Part shown: piece by piece, positions 45,530 through 54,502 of the stretch | Position numbering within the stretch: the stretch's first letter is position 1 | How the letters are laid out: each line of letters opens with the position of its first letter | Source of the DNA: Flavobacterium sp. UBA7665 | GTDB taxonomy: Bacteria > Bacteroidota > Bacteroidia > Flavobacteriales > Flavobacteriaceae | Direction: 5' to 3' | Length of the DNA stretch: 64,000 bases | NCBI GenBank assembly: GCA_002483285.1 | Contig: DLHP01000004.1 | Coordinates: forward strand, 227,389 to 291,388 | Made by a program: the position numbers and the translations under genes | The notes under the pieces: generated by a model | What the model saw: the letters and a program-made list of their open reading frames with translations, nothing else | Database searches by the model: none | Told to the model about the DNA's origin: nothing

Positions 45530-46129
45530 CTAATGGTGTAATAATTCTACTTCGGCGTTCGGGTTGAAAAGGAACATGCGCCCCGAACTCACCTCAACGC
45601 ATTCGTACCGTTTGGTTCGCAAGGCGCCCTTTTGGAATATCCGACCGTTGTGGATCCTGAAACGGCTTCCGTAAGGGAGTTCAAAGATATAGTTTTTATC
45701 GGTTGGTTGGTCGAACTGTTTTAGCGCCAAAGACAAGGTGGCATCGGTATCGCTGCTCGCCGACGGATTCTTGAAATGCCGTGCGAGCAAAGGCAACAAT
45801 TGATTCGGGAAAATCTCGGGCCGGATGAACGGCACCATCAACCGTTGGAAAGTAAACTTCCATTCGTTGCCATGCGGCTTGATCTGCCTGCCGAATTTCT
45901 CAAAAGCCACCAAATGCGAAATCTCATGGACGAGCGTCATCAAAAACCGGTATTTATTGAGGTTGGCGTTGACCGTAATTTCGTGCTTACCGCTCATTCC
46001 CTTGCGATAGTCACCATGCCGCGTGACGCGTTCGTTGACGATCTTGAGGTGCACCTCGTTGGCGACAATCAATTCGAAAACCGGTTTGACGGCGTGTTCG
46101 GGTAGGTATTTGGCTAGGGTTTCGCTCAA
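45530..46129 (-). CDS. SprT-like zinc-metalloprotease-fold protein
   Basis: A TTG start at 46129 gives 199 residues beginning SETLAKYLPEHAVKPVFELI. The SprT-like signature HEISH is present in FLMTLVHEISHLVAFEKFG, with the third ligand region KPHGNEWKFTF, as in SprT/YggI-type proteins. Length and motif match Bacteroidota SprT homologues. The longer frame to 46348 overlaps the dehydrogenase gene in another frame and adds 73 residues with no family resemblance, so it is not used. A heptamer array abuts the TTG. Confidence 0.82.
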   Translation of the reverse strand: MSETLAKYLPEHAVKPVFELIVANEVHLKIVNERVTRHGDYRKGMSGKHEITVNANLNKYRFLMTLVHEISHLVAFEKFGRQIKPHGNEWKFTFQRLMVPFIRPEIFPNQLLPLLARHFKNPSASSDTDATLSLALKQFDQPTDKNYIFELPYGSRFRIHNGRIFQKGALRTKRYECVEVSSGRMFLFNPNAEVELLHH

Positions 46130-46131
46130 GA

Positions 46132-46156
46132 GAATGGTGAATGATGAGTGGTGAAT
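46132..46156. repeat. Heptamer array upstream of sprT-like gene
   Basis: Plus-strand GAAT, GGTGAAT, GATGAGT, GGTGAAT; in the sense of the gene ATTCACC, ACTCATC, ATTCACC, ATTC, ending 2 bp before the proposed TTG. Confidence 0.75.
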
Positions 46157-46169
46157 ATTAGCACATCGT

Positions 46170-46847
46170 TTACGGTGTTGTTGCCGAAACCGGCAGTACT
46201 TTTCCGTTGTAAAATCGGTGGCCGGTAAGCGTGAAATCGAAAATATATGAAGCCATCGCCGCTGCAGAAACCGATGCCTCGTAACCCGGGAACGCTTCGG
46301 CGAGCATCTCGGTCTGCACCGAACCCAAAGCCAAAACGTTGAAGGCAATGCCGCGCTCTTTGTACTCTTCTGACAGCAATTCTGATAAGGTAATCACCGC
46401 ACCTTTACTCGAACTGTAAGCCGAAAGCCCGGCGAATTTCATCGTGCCCTGCACGCCGCCCATTGAGGAAATCGTCACCACATGGCTACCTTTTTGCAGA
46501 TATGGCAAGGCGATTTGTGTGAGCGCGGCCACGGCAAAAACGTTGACTTTGTAAATCCTTTCAAAATCGGCAATTGTTGTTTCAGAAAAAGGCTTGAGTA
46601 GCAGTGCGCCGGCGTTGTGTACGATGGCGTCGACTGATTTCCAGCTCGTCGAGAGGAAATCGGCCACTTGTTGCAGGTCTTGGGTTTGCGATAAATCGAC
46701 CGAAAGGCAACTGATGTTTTCGTGTTGCATCAATACCTGTGGAATTTTTCTGGAAAGCGCCAACACCTCATGTCCTGCGTTGGCAAATTGCAAGGCGAGC
46801 TCATAGCCGATGCCGCGTGAAGTCCCTGTAACGATAATCCTTTTCAA
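46170..46847 (-). CDS. Short-chain dehydrogenase/reductase
   Basis: 225 residues of the SDR fold. Cofactor loop TGTSRGIGYELAL is at the N-terminus, the NAG motif is in VHNAGALLLKPF, Ser-x-x-x-Tyr-x-x-x-Lys is in AYSSSKGA... with the catalytic Tyr and Lys in LSAYSSSKGAVITL. NAD(P) specificity and substrate are unknown. The start codon is TTG (46847). It precedes the sprT-like and manC genes on the same strand. Confidence 0.88.
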   Translation of the reverse strand: MKRIIVTGTSRGIGYELALQFANAGHEVLALSRKIPQVLMQHENISCLSVDLSQTQDLQQVADFLSTSWKSVDAIVHNAGALLLKPFSETTIADFERIYKVNVFAVAALTQIALPYLQKGSHVVTISSMGGVQGTMKFAGLSAYSSSKGAVITLSELLSEEYKERGIAFNVLALGSVQTEMLAEAFPGYEASVSAAAMASYIFDFTLTGHRFYNGKVLPVSATTP

Positions 46848-46872
46848 ATCTTTTTTTGGTAAAAATAAAAAA

Positions 46873-46900
46873 AAAAGGCGTCCCTTTTGAGACGCCTTTT
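46873..46900 (-). terminator. Terminator after 33-residue peptide gene
   Basis: AAAAGGCGTC / GACGCCTTTT stem with an 8-nt loop; the minus-strand T run follows. It starts 4 nt after the stop codon of the small peptide gene at 46905. Confidence 0.9.
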
Positions 46901-46904
46901 AAAC

Positions 46905-47006
46905 TTAACTAAAACAGTAAAAAATTGAAAAACCGATGGCCGTGTAAAGCGCCGCCATTAAAATTTCGAGGCGGTATTTCGTCAGGATAAAAAGCACATA
47001 TTTCAT
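46905..47006 (-). CDS. Candidate 33-residue single-pass membrane peptide
   Basis: A short frame, too short for usual gene calling, begins MKYVLFILTKYRLEILMAAL and ends in GFSIFYCFS. Two basic residues flank hydrophobic stretches, so a single membrane pass is predicted. It lies 44 bp beyond the stop codon of the LipL32-like gene on the same strand, and a strong terminator begins 4 nt after its stop codon, exactly where the end of a gene is expected. No known family is recognised, and no good ribosome binding site is visible. The call is an inference from position and composition. Confidence 0.5.
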   Translation of the reverse strand: MKYVLFILTKYRLEILMAALYTAIGFSIFYCFS

Positions 47007-47050
47007 ATCATACGTTTTCTGCCCACGGCCTATATTGCATGATTAGCTTC

Positions 47051-47749
47051 TTATTTCTTGGCAGCTGCAGCCAAATTTTCTGGCTTGGCCGCAATGGCTA
47101 CTCCAGGCAATTTGATAGGTGCTCCGATTTGCGCCAGGAAACTGCCCTGAACTTCACCGCGCTTGTATGTCGTGAACCCAATCCGGTACAAGCCCATTAC
47201 CAATGATTTTACTGGGTTAGAAGTATCGCTGGTGATGCGCATCAATGAATTGTACTTGCTTCCTGAAGGCTGTGCAGGCATTTCACCCGAGTCATCATTC
47301 TGGTCGATTACGGTCCATTTGGCGGTTTTGGCTTTGGCAGCTGCGTCTTCGATTTTTAGAACACCTTCGGCCCTTTCAAGTGAAACCCAGGTATCGAAGA
47401 AGTTTTTGGTGTCGGCCTCATTGGCTTTGTAATCGTCGGTTACATAATCCTTGTCGGATGGTTTCATGCTGTCTGGAACCGGAGAAATCATACGCACACC
47501 AATTTCTGGCGCGGCCAACGGAATCCATACGTAAACGTAATACATTTTCTTTCCGCCTTTTACCTCATCTGGCGCAGCACCGGGTTTGATGTAGCCGTAA
47601 TAGCTCGAAATATCGGTATAAGGCACACGGATTTCTTTACCCATGACGCTTTTTTTGGCCAAATCGGCTCCGAATTTGTCTAGTTTTTGTGCAGTCGCGG
47701 AAAATCCTACCGCCATACAAATCAATCCTGCAAGTACATTTTTTTTCAT
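47051..47749 (-). CDS. LipL32-like surface protein
   Basis: 232 residues with a signal peptide ending FSATAQ, so type I cleaved and not a lipoprotein in this form. The body matches the leptospiral outer-surface lipoprotein LipL32 as recalled: YYGYIKPGAAPDEVKGGKK, YYVYVWIPLAAPEIGVRMIS, KNFFDTWVSLERAEGV, KYNSLMRITSDTSNP, GLYRIGFTTYKRGEVQGSFL. In LipL32 a run of aspartates helps bind calcium; here the corresponding loop is shorter (VIDQNDDSGEMP). Homologues are known sporadically outside spirochaetes. Surface exposure is plausible, function unknown. It is followed by a candidate small membrane peptide. Confidence 0.88.
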   Translation of the reverse strand: MKKNVLAGLICMAVGFSATAQKLDKFGADLAKKSVMGKEIRVPYTDISSYYGYIKPGAAPDEVKGGKKMYYVYVWIPLAAPEIGVRMISPVPDSMKPSDKDYVTDDYKANEADTKNFFDTWVSLERAEGVLKIEDAAAKAKTAKWTVIDQNDDSGEMPAQPSGSKYNSLMRITSDTSNPVKSLVMGLYRIGFTTYKRGEVQGSFLAQIGAPIKLPGVAIAAKPENLAAAAKK

Positions 47750-47823
47750 GTTTCTATTTTTTAATTCCCTACTCGTGAGGCTTTTCGGTTCCGCCGTTTA
47801 TAAAATTTTGAGTTAGTTTGTTG

Positions 47824-48138
47824 TTAGAGACAAAAGAGCATCAGTACCAGCATGATAAATGAAGTGATGCTTACGATCCTGAATACGGGCTTTTTTTCCT
47901 TGAGGATCAAAAAGGCCGAAAAGGCAAACAGGATGTAACAGACCAGCGTGATGAAATTGGGATTGCCCTTGTACAGCGGTTGCAGGAATGTGGGCAGCGA
48001 TGCTATTTGGTTTGGTTTGAAACCTTTCGACGGCAAATCGGCAAGGGCATCAAACGGGCACAATACAAGCCAGCTGAGCACAATCAACAACGCAAGCGCG
48101 TAAAACGTAACGGCAAAGTACTGGTTCCTGTTCATCAT
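47824..48138 (-). CDS. Small membrane protein, 104 aa
   Basis: Not recognised. Three hydrophobic segments are visible: FYALALLIVLSWLVLCPF, FITLVCYILFAFSAFLIL and IVSITSFIMLVLMLFCL, so it is probably an inner-membrane protein. A polar loop (DALADLPSKGFKPNQIASLP) separates the first two. It lies 74 bp before the LipL32-like gene on the same strand and could share its transcript. Confidence 0.75.
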   Translation of the reverse strand: MMNRNQYFAVTFYALALLIVLSWLVLCPFDALADLPSKGFKPNQIASLPTFLQPLYKGNPNFITLVCYILFAFSAFLILKEKKPVFRIVSITSFIMLVLMLFCL

Positions 48139-48501
48139 TTTTTTTACTGTATTAGATACGCTGCGCCAACTTTGTTAAAATCCCAAACTTTATTACTCAT
48201 TACTATCTAGCCAAAAATTACAATGGATAACCAGGACTCGTCGGGTTGGCGGACGCGCATCTAATGTTTGTCAATCAAAAGTAACCGTTGTGTGACAACC
48301 CAACCCAGCTAAATGTTTAAGCGTTGGGGTTTATTTATTAATCGTCGGATTTCAGTAGATAATCGATTTCATTTGTGCGGTAACTGCAGCCGTTTTTAAA
48401 TCGGGTGAAGCTAATTTTGCTATTTTTACCCCACAGCGTCCGAAATCAATCCAGATAACGGCCGCCCCGAAATGGATTCCTTGATGTAAAATTCATGCCT
48501 G
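48139..48501. other. Intergenic region before propeller kinase
   Basis: Divergent leader region of 363 bp. It holds a -7 element for the kinase gene (48412-48419) and a T/A-rich stretch upstream of the 104-residue gene. No coding frame or repeat is supported. Confidence 0.6.
48412..48419 (+). promoter_or_regulatory. -7 promoter element of histidine kinase gene
   Basis: TAATTTTG matches TAnnTTTG; no -33 box at the right distance. The leader would be about 78 nt. Confidence 0.45.
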
Positions 48502-51399
48502 TTGCCAAATAAAACCCTGATAGCATTGCTTTTTTGGTGCCAATTGATTTTGGCGCAGGATCCGTTTTGCATCAAATACGCCACAACCGATGGATTGCCG
48601 TCTAACAATGTGTATTCTGTATTCCAGGACGACGAAAAATTCCTTTGGTTTACTACCGATGCCGGAGTAGTGAAATTCGACAGCCATTCCTTTACACTGT
48701 ACAACACAGACAATGGCCTTTCTGATAATGAAGTCTTTAAGATGCGTACTGACAGTAAGGGTCGCACTTGGTTTCTCACCCTCAATGGCAAGATTTCGTT
48801 CCTTTATAAAGGCCGGATTTACAACGAATCTAATACTGAACTGGCGGGTAAAATCTACAACCCCAACATGATGATGGATTTTTATGAGGATCCCGATGGC
48901 ACCGTCTACTTTACGTTTAGAAATGGTCCTATTTCTGTGCTCCGGCCTAATGATACCGTTCAAAAATTAGAGACTCCTTTTGAGGCGCTTTGCGGTTCCT
49001 GGAAATCGAAGGGCCAACTCTCGATATTGACTGATTGGGGTATTTTCGATCAACAATCGAAACAATTCAACAATCCAATGCCAAAGGCGAGTTCTTTTTA
49101 CCGACTGTATCATGAAAACCGGCAGCATTACTTTAGTCGGATGAACCAGTTGTTTCGGACCAATAGAAACGGGATTCCTGAAAAGGTCATCGAACTGCCC
49201 GGCACCTCGGAAATCATAAATCTTTATATAGAAAACGACCAAAAGATGTGGGTGGGAACCCGAAATGGGGTGTATCTGGTAGTACAACAAAAAATCAAAA
49301 GTAGATTTTTCGAAGATTACGCCATATCGGGGATGACCAAAGATTTTGAAGGCGGCTACTGGCTTACCTCGCTCAAGAAAGGGGTGCTTTACGTGCCGTC
49401 GTTTGAAGTTTTTGAGGACAAGCTCAATACCAACGCCTCGTTGAAACTCAACTGCATCAGCATCAATGACCAGCAGGAAATCTGGGTGGGTACCAACAAG
49501 AACTACTATTATGTAAAAAAAACCAATGAACCGTTTGTGCAATATTCCCTTCGTGATGATGGCCTTTCTAATGAAATCTGTAACATCCGGTTTTTTGGCC
49601 ATGACGCCTATATCGCCAACAAGTCGCTTTTTGCAAAGATGGACGGTCATGTCGCAAAATACAATTTCCCGTTCAGCACCAATGACATCCTCGTGGATGG
49701 CGGGCATTATTATATTGGGACGGGTGCCACTTACAAGGTCCCGATTGCCGCATTTGCAAAAACCCCACCCACGGCTTTTGGGCCGTATGTTTTGATTGAA
49801 AAGCGCACATCGGTGTTGGCCAAAGGCGGGGAAAATGAAATCTGGGCCGGTACCAGTTTTGGCTTGTATGCTTACCATACCAATCGGGACCAACCCGAGT
49901 TCCTGGGTAGTAAAGACCAAAGGCTGCAAGCTTCTATCCGTGATTTACTTTACGACAGACAGTCAAAAAACCTCTTTGTGGCGACCAATTCACAAGGGGT
50001 TTTAATAGTTCGTGATCGCAACGTAAGCAATCAGTTTTCGCGCAAGAACGGCCTCAATAGCAACTCGTGCAATACGATCAAACAGATTGGTGACGGCAAT
50101 TACCTAATCGGATCCAACAACGGGCTCAATGCACTAACCATCAGCGGCCAATCTTACGAAACTAAAAACCTCAACGCGATTCTCGGTCTCAAAAACCGAA
50201 AAATAAACGACATTGAACTGCTAGACGGGATGGTCTATCTCATTACCGACAACGGCTTGTTGTATTTTGACCTCAAGACCATCCAGCGCCAGAAAACCTA
50301 TCCCATTTGTTACATCCGGGCGCTCATTAACGGCGAAACCCAAACCGCGACCAAAGACCGGATGTTTTCGTACGGCAACAACAACGTTAGCATCCGATAC
50401 ATTGGGCTTTCCTATAGCGACGCTAAAAACCTTACCTATTTTTACCGGCTCAACGGGCAAAGTACGCACTGGACGCAGTCTAAGGAAACCCAAATCAACT
50501 ACAGTTCGCTTGCTCCCGGGAAATATACCTTTTGCGTGTATTGCGTAGACGGTTTGCAACTCCGGAGCGCCGTCAGAAAAATTGAGTTTGAAATCGAGGC
50601 GCCGTTTTGGCGAGAAACCAGTTTTATCTTGTTGTGCTTCGGGGTATTTTCGTTGCTCCTTTATTGGTTCATCCGACACCGACTCAAACAGCAACAAACC
50701 CGTTTTGAGAAAGAACGCCTCATCATCAAAACCGAACGTGACAAGGCCCAACTTGAAAAGGAAATGATCGACCTGGAACAAAAAGCGCTGCGTTTGCAGA
50801 TGAATCCGCACTTCATTTTCAATGCATTGAATACCATTAAGGGCTACTATTCTGAAGGCGACGCGATCAACGCCAGTTCGTACATTTCTAAATTTTCCAA
50901 GCTCTTGCGGATGTTACTGGAAAACACTGACCAGGTTGTTCCGCTGGCCAATGAAATCGAGATGTTGGGTCTGTACATCAGCCTGGCCCAAACCCGGTAC
51001 AAGAATAAGTTCGACTATAAATTGTTTGTAGATGAGCACCTCAACACCAATGAAACCATCATCCCAACGTTATTGTTGCAACCGATTGTAGAAAACGCCA
51101 TCATTCACGGCTTAGCGCCAAAAGACAAAAAAGGCATCCTCAAGGTGTATTTTGTCAAAAAAGCAAAGCAGCTAGAGTGTATCGTAGAAGACAACGGTAT
51201 CGGCAGAGCCGCATCTAAAAGCAGCCAAAAATTCAAGGAATACGAGTCGAAAGCCATAGACATTACTTCTGAGAGAATCGCCTTATTCGGCAAAAACATC
51301 GGCCCATCGAACTTTGAAATTATTGACCTAACTTCGGGCGAAATAGCAACCGGAACCCGCGTAATCGTAAGCATCCCATTATTATCCATCTGGCAATGA
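48502..51399 (+). CDS. Two-component propeller sensor histidine kinase (LytS-like)
   Basis: 965 residues from a TTG start, with signal peptide region LIALLFWCQLILAQ. The periplasmic part has repeated propeller blades (GLPSNNVYSVFQDDEKFLWF; GLSDNEVFKMRTDSKGRTWF; GLNSNSCNTIKQIGDGNYLI) and a Y_Y_Y-like module (LTYFYRLNGQSTHWTQ). One membrane helix (FILLCFGVFSLLLYWF) is followed by a coiled coil and a His_kinase domain with His770 in MNPHFIFNALN and the ATPase motif LQPIVENAIIHGLAP...DNGIGRAA. It senses an extracellular signal, probably polymer-derived, but the ligand is unknown. It overlaps its LytTR regulator by 4 nt. Confidence 0.93.
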   Translation: MPNKTLIALLFWCQLILAQDPFCIKYATTDGLPSNNVYSVFQDDEKFLWFTTDAGVVKFDSHSFTLYNTDNGLSDNEVFKMRTDSKGRTWFLTLNGKISFLYKGRIYNESNTELAGKIYNPNMMMDFYEDPDGTVYFTFRNGPISVLRPNDTVQKLETPFEALCGSWKSKGQLSILTDWGIFDQQSKQFNNPMPKASSFYRLYHENRQHYFSRMNQLFRTNRNGIPEKVIELPGTSEIINLYIENDQKMWVGTRNGVYLVVQQKIKSRFFEDYAISGMTKDFEGGYWLTSLKKGVLYVPSFEVFEDKLNTNASLKLNCISINDQQEIWVGTNKNYYYVKKTNEPFVQYSLRDDGLSNEICNIRFFGHDAYIANKSLFAKMDGHVAKYNFPFSTNDILVDGGHYYIGTGATYKVPIAAFAKTPPTAFGPYVLIEKRTSVLAKGGENEIWAGTSFGLYAYHTNRDQPEFLGSKDQRLQASIRDLLYDRQSKNLFVATNSQGVLIVRDRNVSNQFSRKNGLNSNSCNTIKQIGDGNYLIGSNNGLNALTISGQSYETKNLNAILGLKNRKINDIELLDGMVYLITDNGLLYFDLKTIQRQKTYPICYIRALINGETQTATKDRMFSYGNNNVSIRYIGLSYSDAKNLTYFYRLNGQSTHWTQSKETQINYSSLAPGKYTFCVYCVDGLQLRSAVRKIEFEIEAPFWRETSFILLCFGVFSLLLYWFIRHRLKQQQTRFEKERLIIKTERDKAQLEKEMIDLEQKALRLQMNPHFIFNALNTIKGYYSEGDAINASSYISKFSKLLRMLLENTDQVVPLANEIEMLGLYISLAQTRYKNKFDYKLFVDEHLNTNETIIPTLLLQPIVENAIIHGLAPKDKKGILKVYFVKKAKQLECIVEDNGIGRAASKSSQKFKEYESKAIDITSERIALFGKNIGPSNFEIIDLTSGEIATGTRVIVSIPLLSIWQ

Positions 51400-52139
51400 A
51401 AGTACTAATTATTGAAGACGAAGACCAATCGATTTCTGCGCTGAAGTCTGAAATTGAAATCCACTGCCCGTCGCTGCAGATCATCGGCATCGCCAAAACC
51501 GTAAAGGAAGGCATTGCCCAAATCAAGGCACTCAAACCCGAACTCATCTTCCTCGACATCCAGCTTTCTGACGGACTGGGTTTTGAAATCCTCGAATTGC
51601 ATGGAGAGAACCAGTTCAAGGTCATCTTCACCACTGCTTACAGCCAATATGCCATCCGCGCGATCAAGTTCAGCGCCATCGACTACCTGCTGAAACCGAT
51701 TGACTCGGATGAGTTGTTGGCCGCCGTGGCAAAAGCACTCCGCACCTCGCGCCAGGACGAGGCCATTAAAATCGGAAACTTCATGCAAAACCAACAGTTG
51801 GCGCCGACGCGCAAGAAAGTGGCCTTGCAGACCTCCGACGGCATTTCTGTTTTTGAGTTGGAGACAATCCTGCGCTGCTCGGCCGAGAGCAATTATACCT
51901 GTGTTTATTTTACCAATGGCAAGAAGTTGCTTTTTTCTAAAACCCTCAAGGATTTCGAGGATTTGCTGTGTACGAGCGGTTTTGAACGCATCCACCATTC
52001 GCACATCATCAACATGAATCACCTGACGAGTTTTGTCAATAAAGACGGCGGATATGTAGTGTTGTCCGACAAAAGCACGCTGCCGGTTTCACAACGCAAA
52101 AAGGCGCAATTGATCCAGGCGCTCAACAACCTTACTTAG
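51396..52139 (+). CDS. LytTR-type response regulator
   Basis: 247 residues. The receiver domain covers 1-120 with acidic pocket EDED and phospho-acceptor Asp54 in LIFLDIQLSD; YLLKPIDSDELLAAV holds the conserved Lys. The LytTR DNA-binding domain follows (about 140-245: ILRCSAESNYTCVYF, FERIHHSHIINMNHL). Coupled by ATGA overlap to the kinase and expected to be its partner. Targets are unknown. Its end overlaps the convergent LysE-like gene by 8 bp. Confidence 0.95.
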   Translation: MKVLIIEDEDQSISALKSEIEIHCPSLQIIGIAKTVKEGIAQIKALKPELIFLDIQLSDGLGFEILELHGENQFKVIFTTAYSQYAIRAIKFSAIDYLLKPIDSDELLAAVAKALRTSRQDEAIKIGNFMQNQQLAPTRKKVALQTSDGISVFELETILRCSAESNYTCVYFTNGKKLLFSKTLKDFEDLLCTSGFERIHHSHIINMNHLTSFVNKDGGYVVLSDKSTLPVSQRKKAQLIQALNNLT

Positions 52140-52758
52140 CGTAATATTTTTTGTAGAATTTATAAGCCTGGTAAATCCCGAGTGCGGCAAAGCCGATGGG
52201 AATGATGATGGTCATGAGGTATTTGGAGAAAAATCCGGTTTTTGAGAGGTAGTTAAGCGACAGGATCAGCGTGAGCATTCCGGCAAAAGTACCCAACATC
52301 GTTCCCAGTACATACACCGTTTTTTTACCGATGTCGATGCGCTTTTCATTGAGCAGGTAGAGGTTCCAACCCGTCCAGAACGGAATCGACAGGAAGTTGA
52401 AACAGCTCAATACCAAACCCAACACGAAAGTCGATGAATACTGCCTGAAACCTTTTACCGGAGCCATTTCGTCATTTCCGCTTGCATAAAAAATGTACGC
52501 CAACGCGAGCATGAAAACGATTGAAAACAGCTCGATGATTTTGATCAGTTTTTGCTTCTTTAAAATTTGTTGCGTAAAAATAACGGTGAGGTAAATCACG
52601 ATGGCTTCAACCAAAATGACACCGAGCAAAAACAACAACAGCTCCCGCATCCCCGATTTAGCATAGACCTGGTACCCTACCACATTGAGGTAACCCAAAG
52701 GAATCGACCCGAGGAAACTTACAGCAAATCCAACCGCGATGTTCTGTAGCGCCTTCAT
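52132..52758 (-). CDS. LysE/RhtB-like membrane transporter
   Basis: 208 residues with about six membrane helices: VGFAVSFLGSIPLGYLNVVG, LLLFLLGVILVEAIVIYLTV, and later ISVGT-type equivalents. The GSIPLG..NV start resembles LysE family exporters of amino acids. Substrate unknown. It is the last gene of a minus-strand run; its start codon shares 1 nt with the stop of the ATP-grasp gene. Confidence 0.8.
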   Translation of the reverse strand: MKALQNIAVGFAVSFLGSIPLGYLNVVGYQVYAKSGMRELLLFLLGVILVEAIVIYLTVIFTQQILKKQKLIKIIELFSIVFMLALAYIFYASGNDEMAPVKGFRQYSSTFVLGLVLSCFNFLSIPFWTGWNLYLLNEKRIDIGKKTVYVLGTMLGTFAGMLTLILSLNYLSKTGFFSKYLMTIIIPIGFAALGIYQAYKFYKKYYAK

Positions 52759-53792
52759 TAAAAGTTGACGATTTTACGTTCGTGCACCCGAGACAAGCGG
52801 TATTCCCGCATCCCTGCTTTGTGCGGTAAATACGGATGCCCGAGTTTGTGGTTGGCCGCACTGATTTCATACATGTATCGGATGTGCCGCAGCAACTCTT
52901 TCCAACCAAAAAACAGCGAATGCTTGGGATCGTAGATGTGCGTGGGCTCGCTCGCGGCGCCATTGAGTTCAACGACAGCAAAGTTTTTCCCTGCTTCTAG
53001 GTCGGCCAAGTTGTGGTACATTAAATCGAGTCGGCCGAAATAAAATCCATTGACCTGAAGGCACATTTCATTAATGACTTGCGTGAATTTGGGCGTAATC
53101 CAATGGCTGCAATCTATAAACTTTGCCCCGCGGATGTGGTTGCCATACGGTACGAGGTTGGCTTGCTCGCCATTGGGCAACACCGCATCCAGTTTTTGCC
53201 CGTATTCGCGCCTAAGCGCTTTGAGCTGCATTTCATGGCGCGGGTCTTTTTTGAGCAATTGCTCAATGGTAGAGACACCGTCGCCGGTCACAATCAGGAA
53301 TTCCTTGGCCACAATTCCGGTGATGCGGCCTTGTTTTTCGTGCGGATACCGAACGTAGAACACTCCTATTTCATTGGCGTAAGGAATCAAATCCTGTACG
53401 AGGTAATCGAAATCGGCTTTTTCGCTGTAGTTCTCGAACTCGTCTGCGTTGTGGATTTTCTTTACGGCCGAACCGCGCAAACCGATATCGGGTTTAACGA
53501 TCAACGGAAAAGTAATTTTGGCTTCGGCAATGGTCTTTAAAATCGAATCGATTGGGGTCCCGGCCACGATCAATTCGGTTTTGGGATAATATTGTTGCGG
53601 AATCAAATCATAAATTTTCTTTTTGGATTCCATGATGAAACCACCGTTTTTGATCGTCGGGTTGGCGGCATTGAAGAAAAAAATAGACCGCGCGCGCAAG
53701 GCGAAATAACCCCACAAAAAATAAACGGGGATGTACACCACGTAAAACGGCCAATATTCCCAATGGGTCAGTTTATGGAAGAAAAGTCTCAA
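52758..53792 (-). CDS. Membrane-anchored ATP-grasp protein
   Basis: 344 residues. An N-terminal hydrophobic segment (WPFYVVYIPVYFLWGYFAL) should tether it to the membrane. The rest follows the ATP-grasp plan: FPLIVKPDIGLRGSAVKKIH (ATP loop), DYLVQDLIPYANEIGVFYVR, FYFGRLDLMYHN and AVVELNGAASEPTHIYD (metal-binding N and E). Such enzymes join a carboxylate to an amine through an acyl-phosphate, as D-Ala-D-Ala ligase or RimK do. The substrate cannot be read. It is 2 bp after the NRDE gene and touches the LysE-like gene. Confidence 0.82.
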   Translation of the reverse strand: MRLFFHKLTHWEYWPFYVVYIPVYFLWGYFALRARSIFFFNAANPTIKNGGFIMESKKKIYDLIPQQYYPKTELIVAGTPIDSILKTIAEAKITFPLIVKPDIGLRGSAVKKIHNADEFENYSEKADFDYLVQDLIPYANEIGVFYVRYPHEKQGRITGIVAKEFLIVTGDGVSTIEQLLKKDPRHEMQLKALRREYGQKLDAVLPNGEQANLVPYGNHIRGAKFIDCSHWITPKFTQVINEMCLQVNGFYFGRLDLMYHNLADLEAGKNFAVVELNGAASEPTHIYDPKHSLFFGWKELLRHIRYMYEISAANHKLGHPYLPHKAGMREYRLSRVHERKIVNF

Positions 53793-53794
53793 GT

Positions 53795-54502
53795 CTAAAC
53801 GATGGTAAAAGTTTGTTCGGATTTTTGGTGGTCGAGCAAATCGTGGTGCACCAACGCCACCTTATTTTTTTCAAGGACCACCTGTGTAATGCTCAGTGTC
53901 TTGAGCTTGTCGCCGCGGTTGATGACCAAGCCGTACTGTTCGTCCTCATTTTCGGTATATCGATGAAAGTCAAACATTTCAGCCTCGGTTACCTGCGGTT
54001 TGGTATCGAGGAAACGGTAAAACCATTCCGAGCGCTGTTCGCGAACCGCTTCAGGGTATAGCGTCGCCGAAGACCACACGTAATTGCGCGTGGCATCGAG
54101 TGGTGTGGTTTCCTTTTGGGTTCCGTCCCAACGCAACTGGAACAAGTTTCCCTGCTTGTAAAGTACCATCGTGAAGGGCTCGATCTGGTCAAGGTCAATT
54201 TGCTCCCAACCTTGCAAAGGTGAGTCGGCGCTGATGACCTCCAATAAAATAAGGCCGCGACTCTTGCGATACGGCGGATTCCACTGGTGCTTTTGGGCCG
54301 CGCCATTTAAAAGTACGAGTACATTGGCATTTTCGGCCACGGCAAACCAGGTTCCTCCGGCTCGCGGGTCTTTCGGGAACACGAGGTTCTTGCCGTTGAC
54401 CCAATAGTTTTTGGGCAGGATAGCCGGACGCAACACTTCCTCGTCGCGGTTAGAAGTGAGGATGGTTTTATCGCCGCAGCGTACGAAACTTACTGTGCAC
54501 AT
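53795..54502 (-). CDS. NRDE (TANGO2-like) family protein
   Basis: 235 residues with the family hallmark at the N-terminus: MCTVSFVR...LTSNRDEEVLRPA, in which Cys2 could act as an N-terminal nucleophile after Met removal. GGTWFAVAENANVLVLLNGA is the second typical motif. Eukaryotic TANGO2 is linked to heme and lipid handling, but bacterial roles are not settled. It overlaps the DinB-like gene upstream by 13 nt and precedes the ATP-grasp gene by 2 bp. Confidence 0.9.
   Translation of the reverse strand: MCTVSFVRCGDKTILTSNRDEEVLRPAILPKNYWVNGKNLVFPKDPRAGGTWFAVAENANVLVLLNGAAQKHQWNPPYRKSRGLILLEVISADSPLQGWEQIDLDQIEPFTMVLYKQGNLFQLRWDGTQKETTPLDATRNYVWSSATLYPEAVREQRSEWFYRFLDTKPQVTEAEMFDFHRYTENEDEQYGLVINRGDKLKTLSITQVVLEKNKVALVHHDLLDHQKSEQTFTIV

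Noticed and set aside
46130..46348. N-terminal extension of the sprT-like frame
   Set aside because: It overlaps the short-chain dehydrogenase coding sequence in another frame, is rich in Arg and includes codons of the heptamer array.
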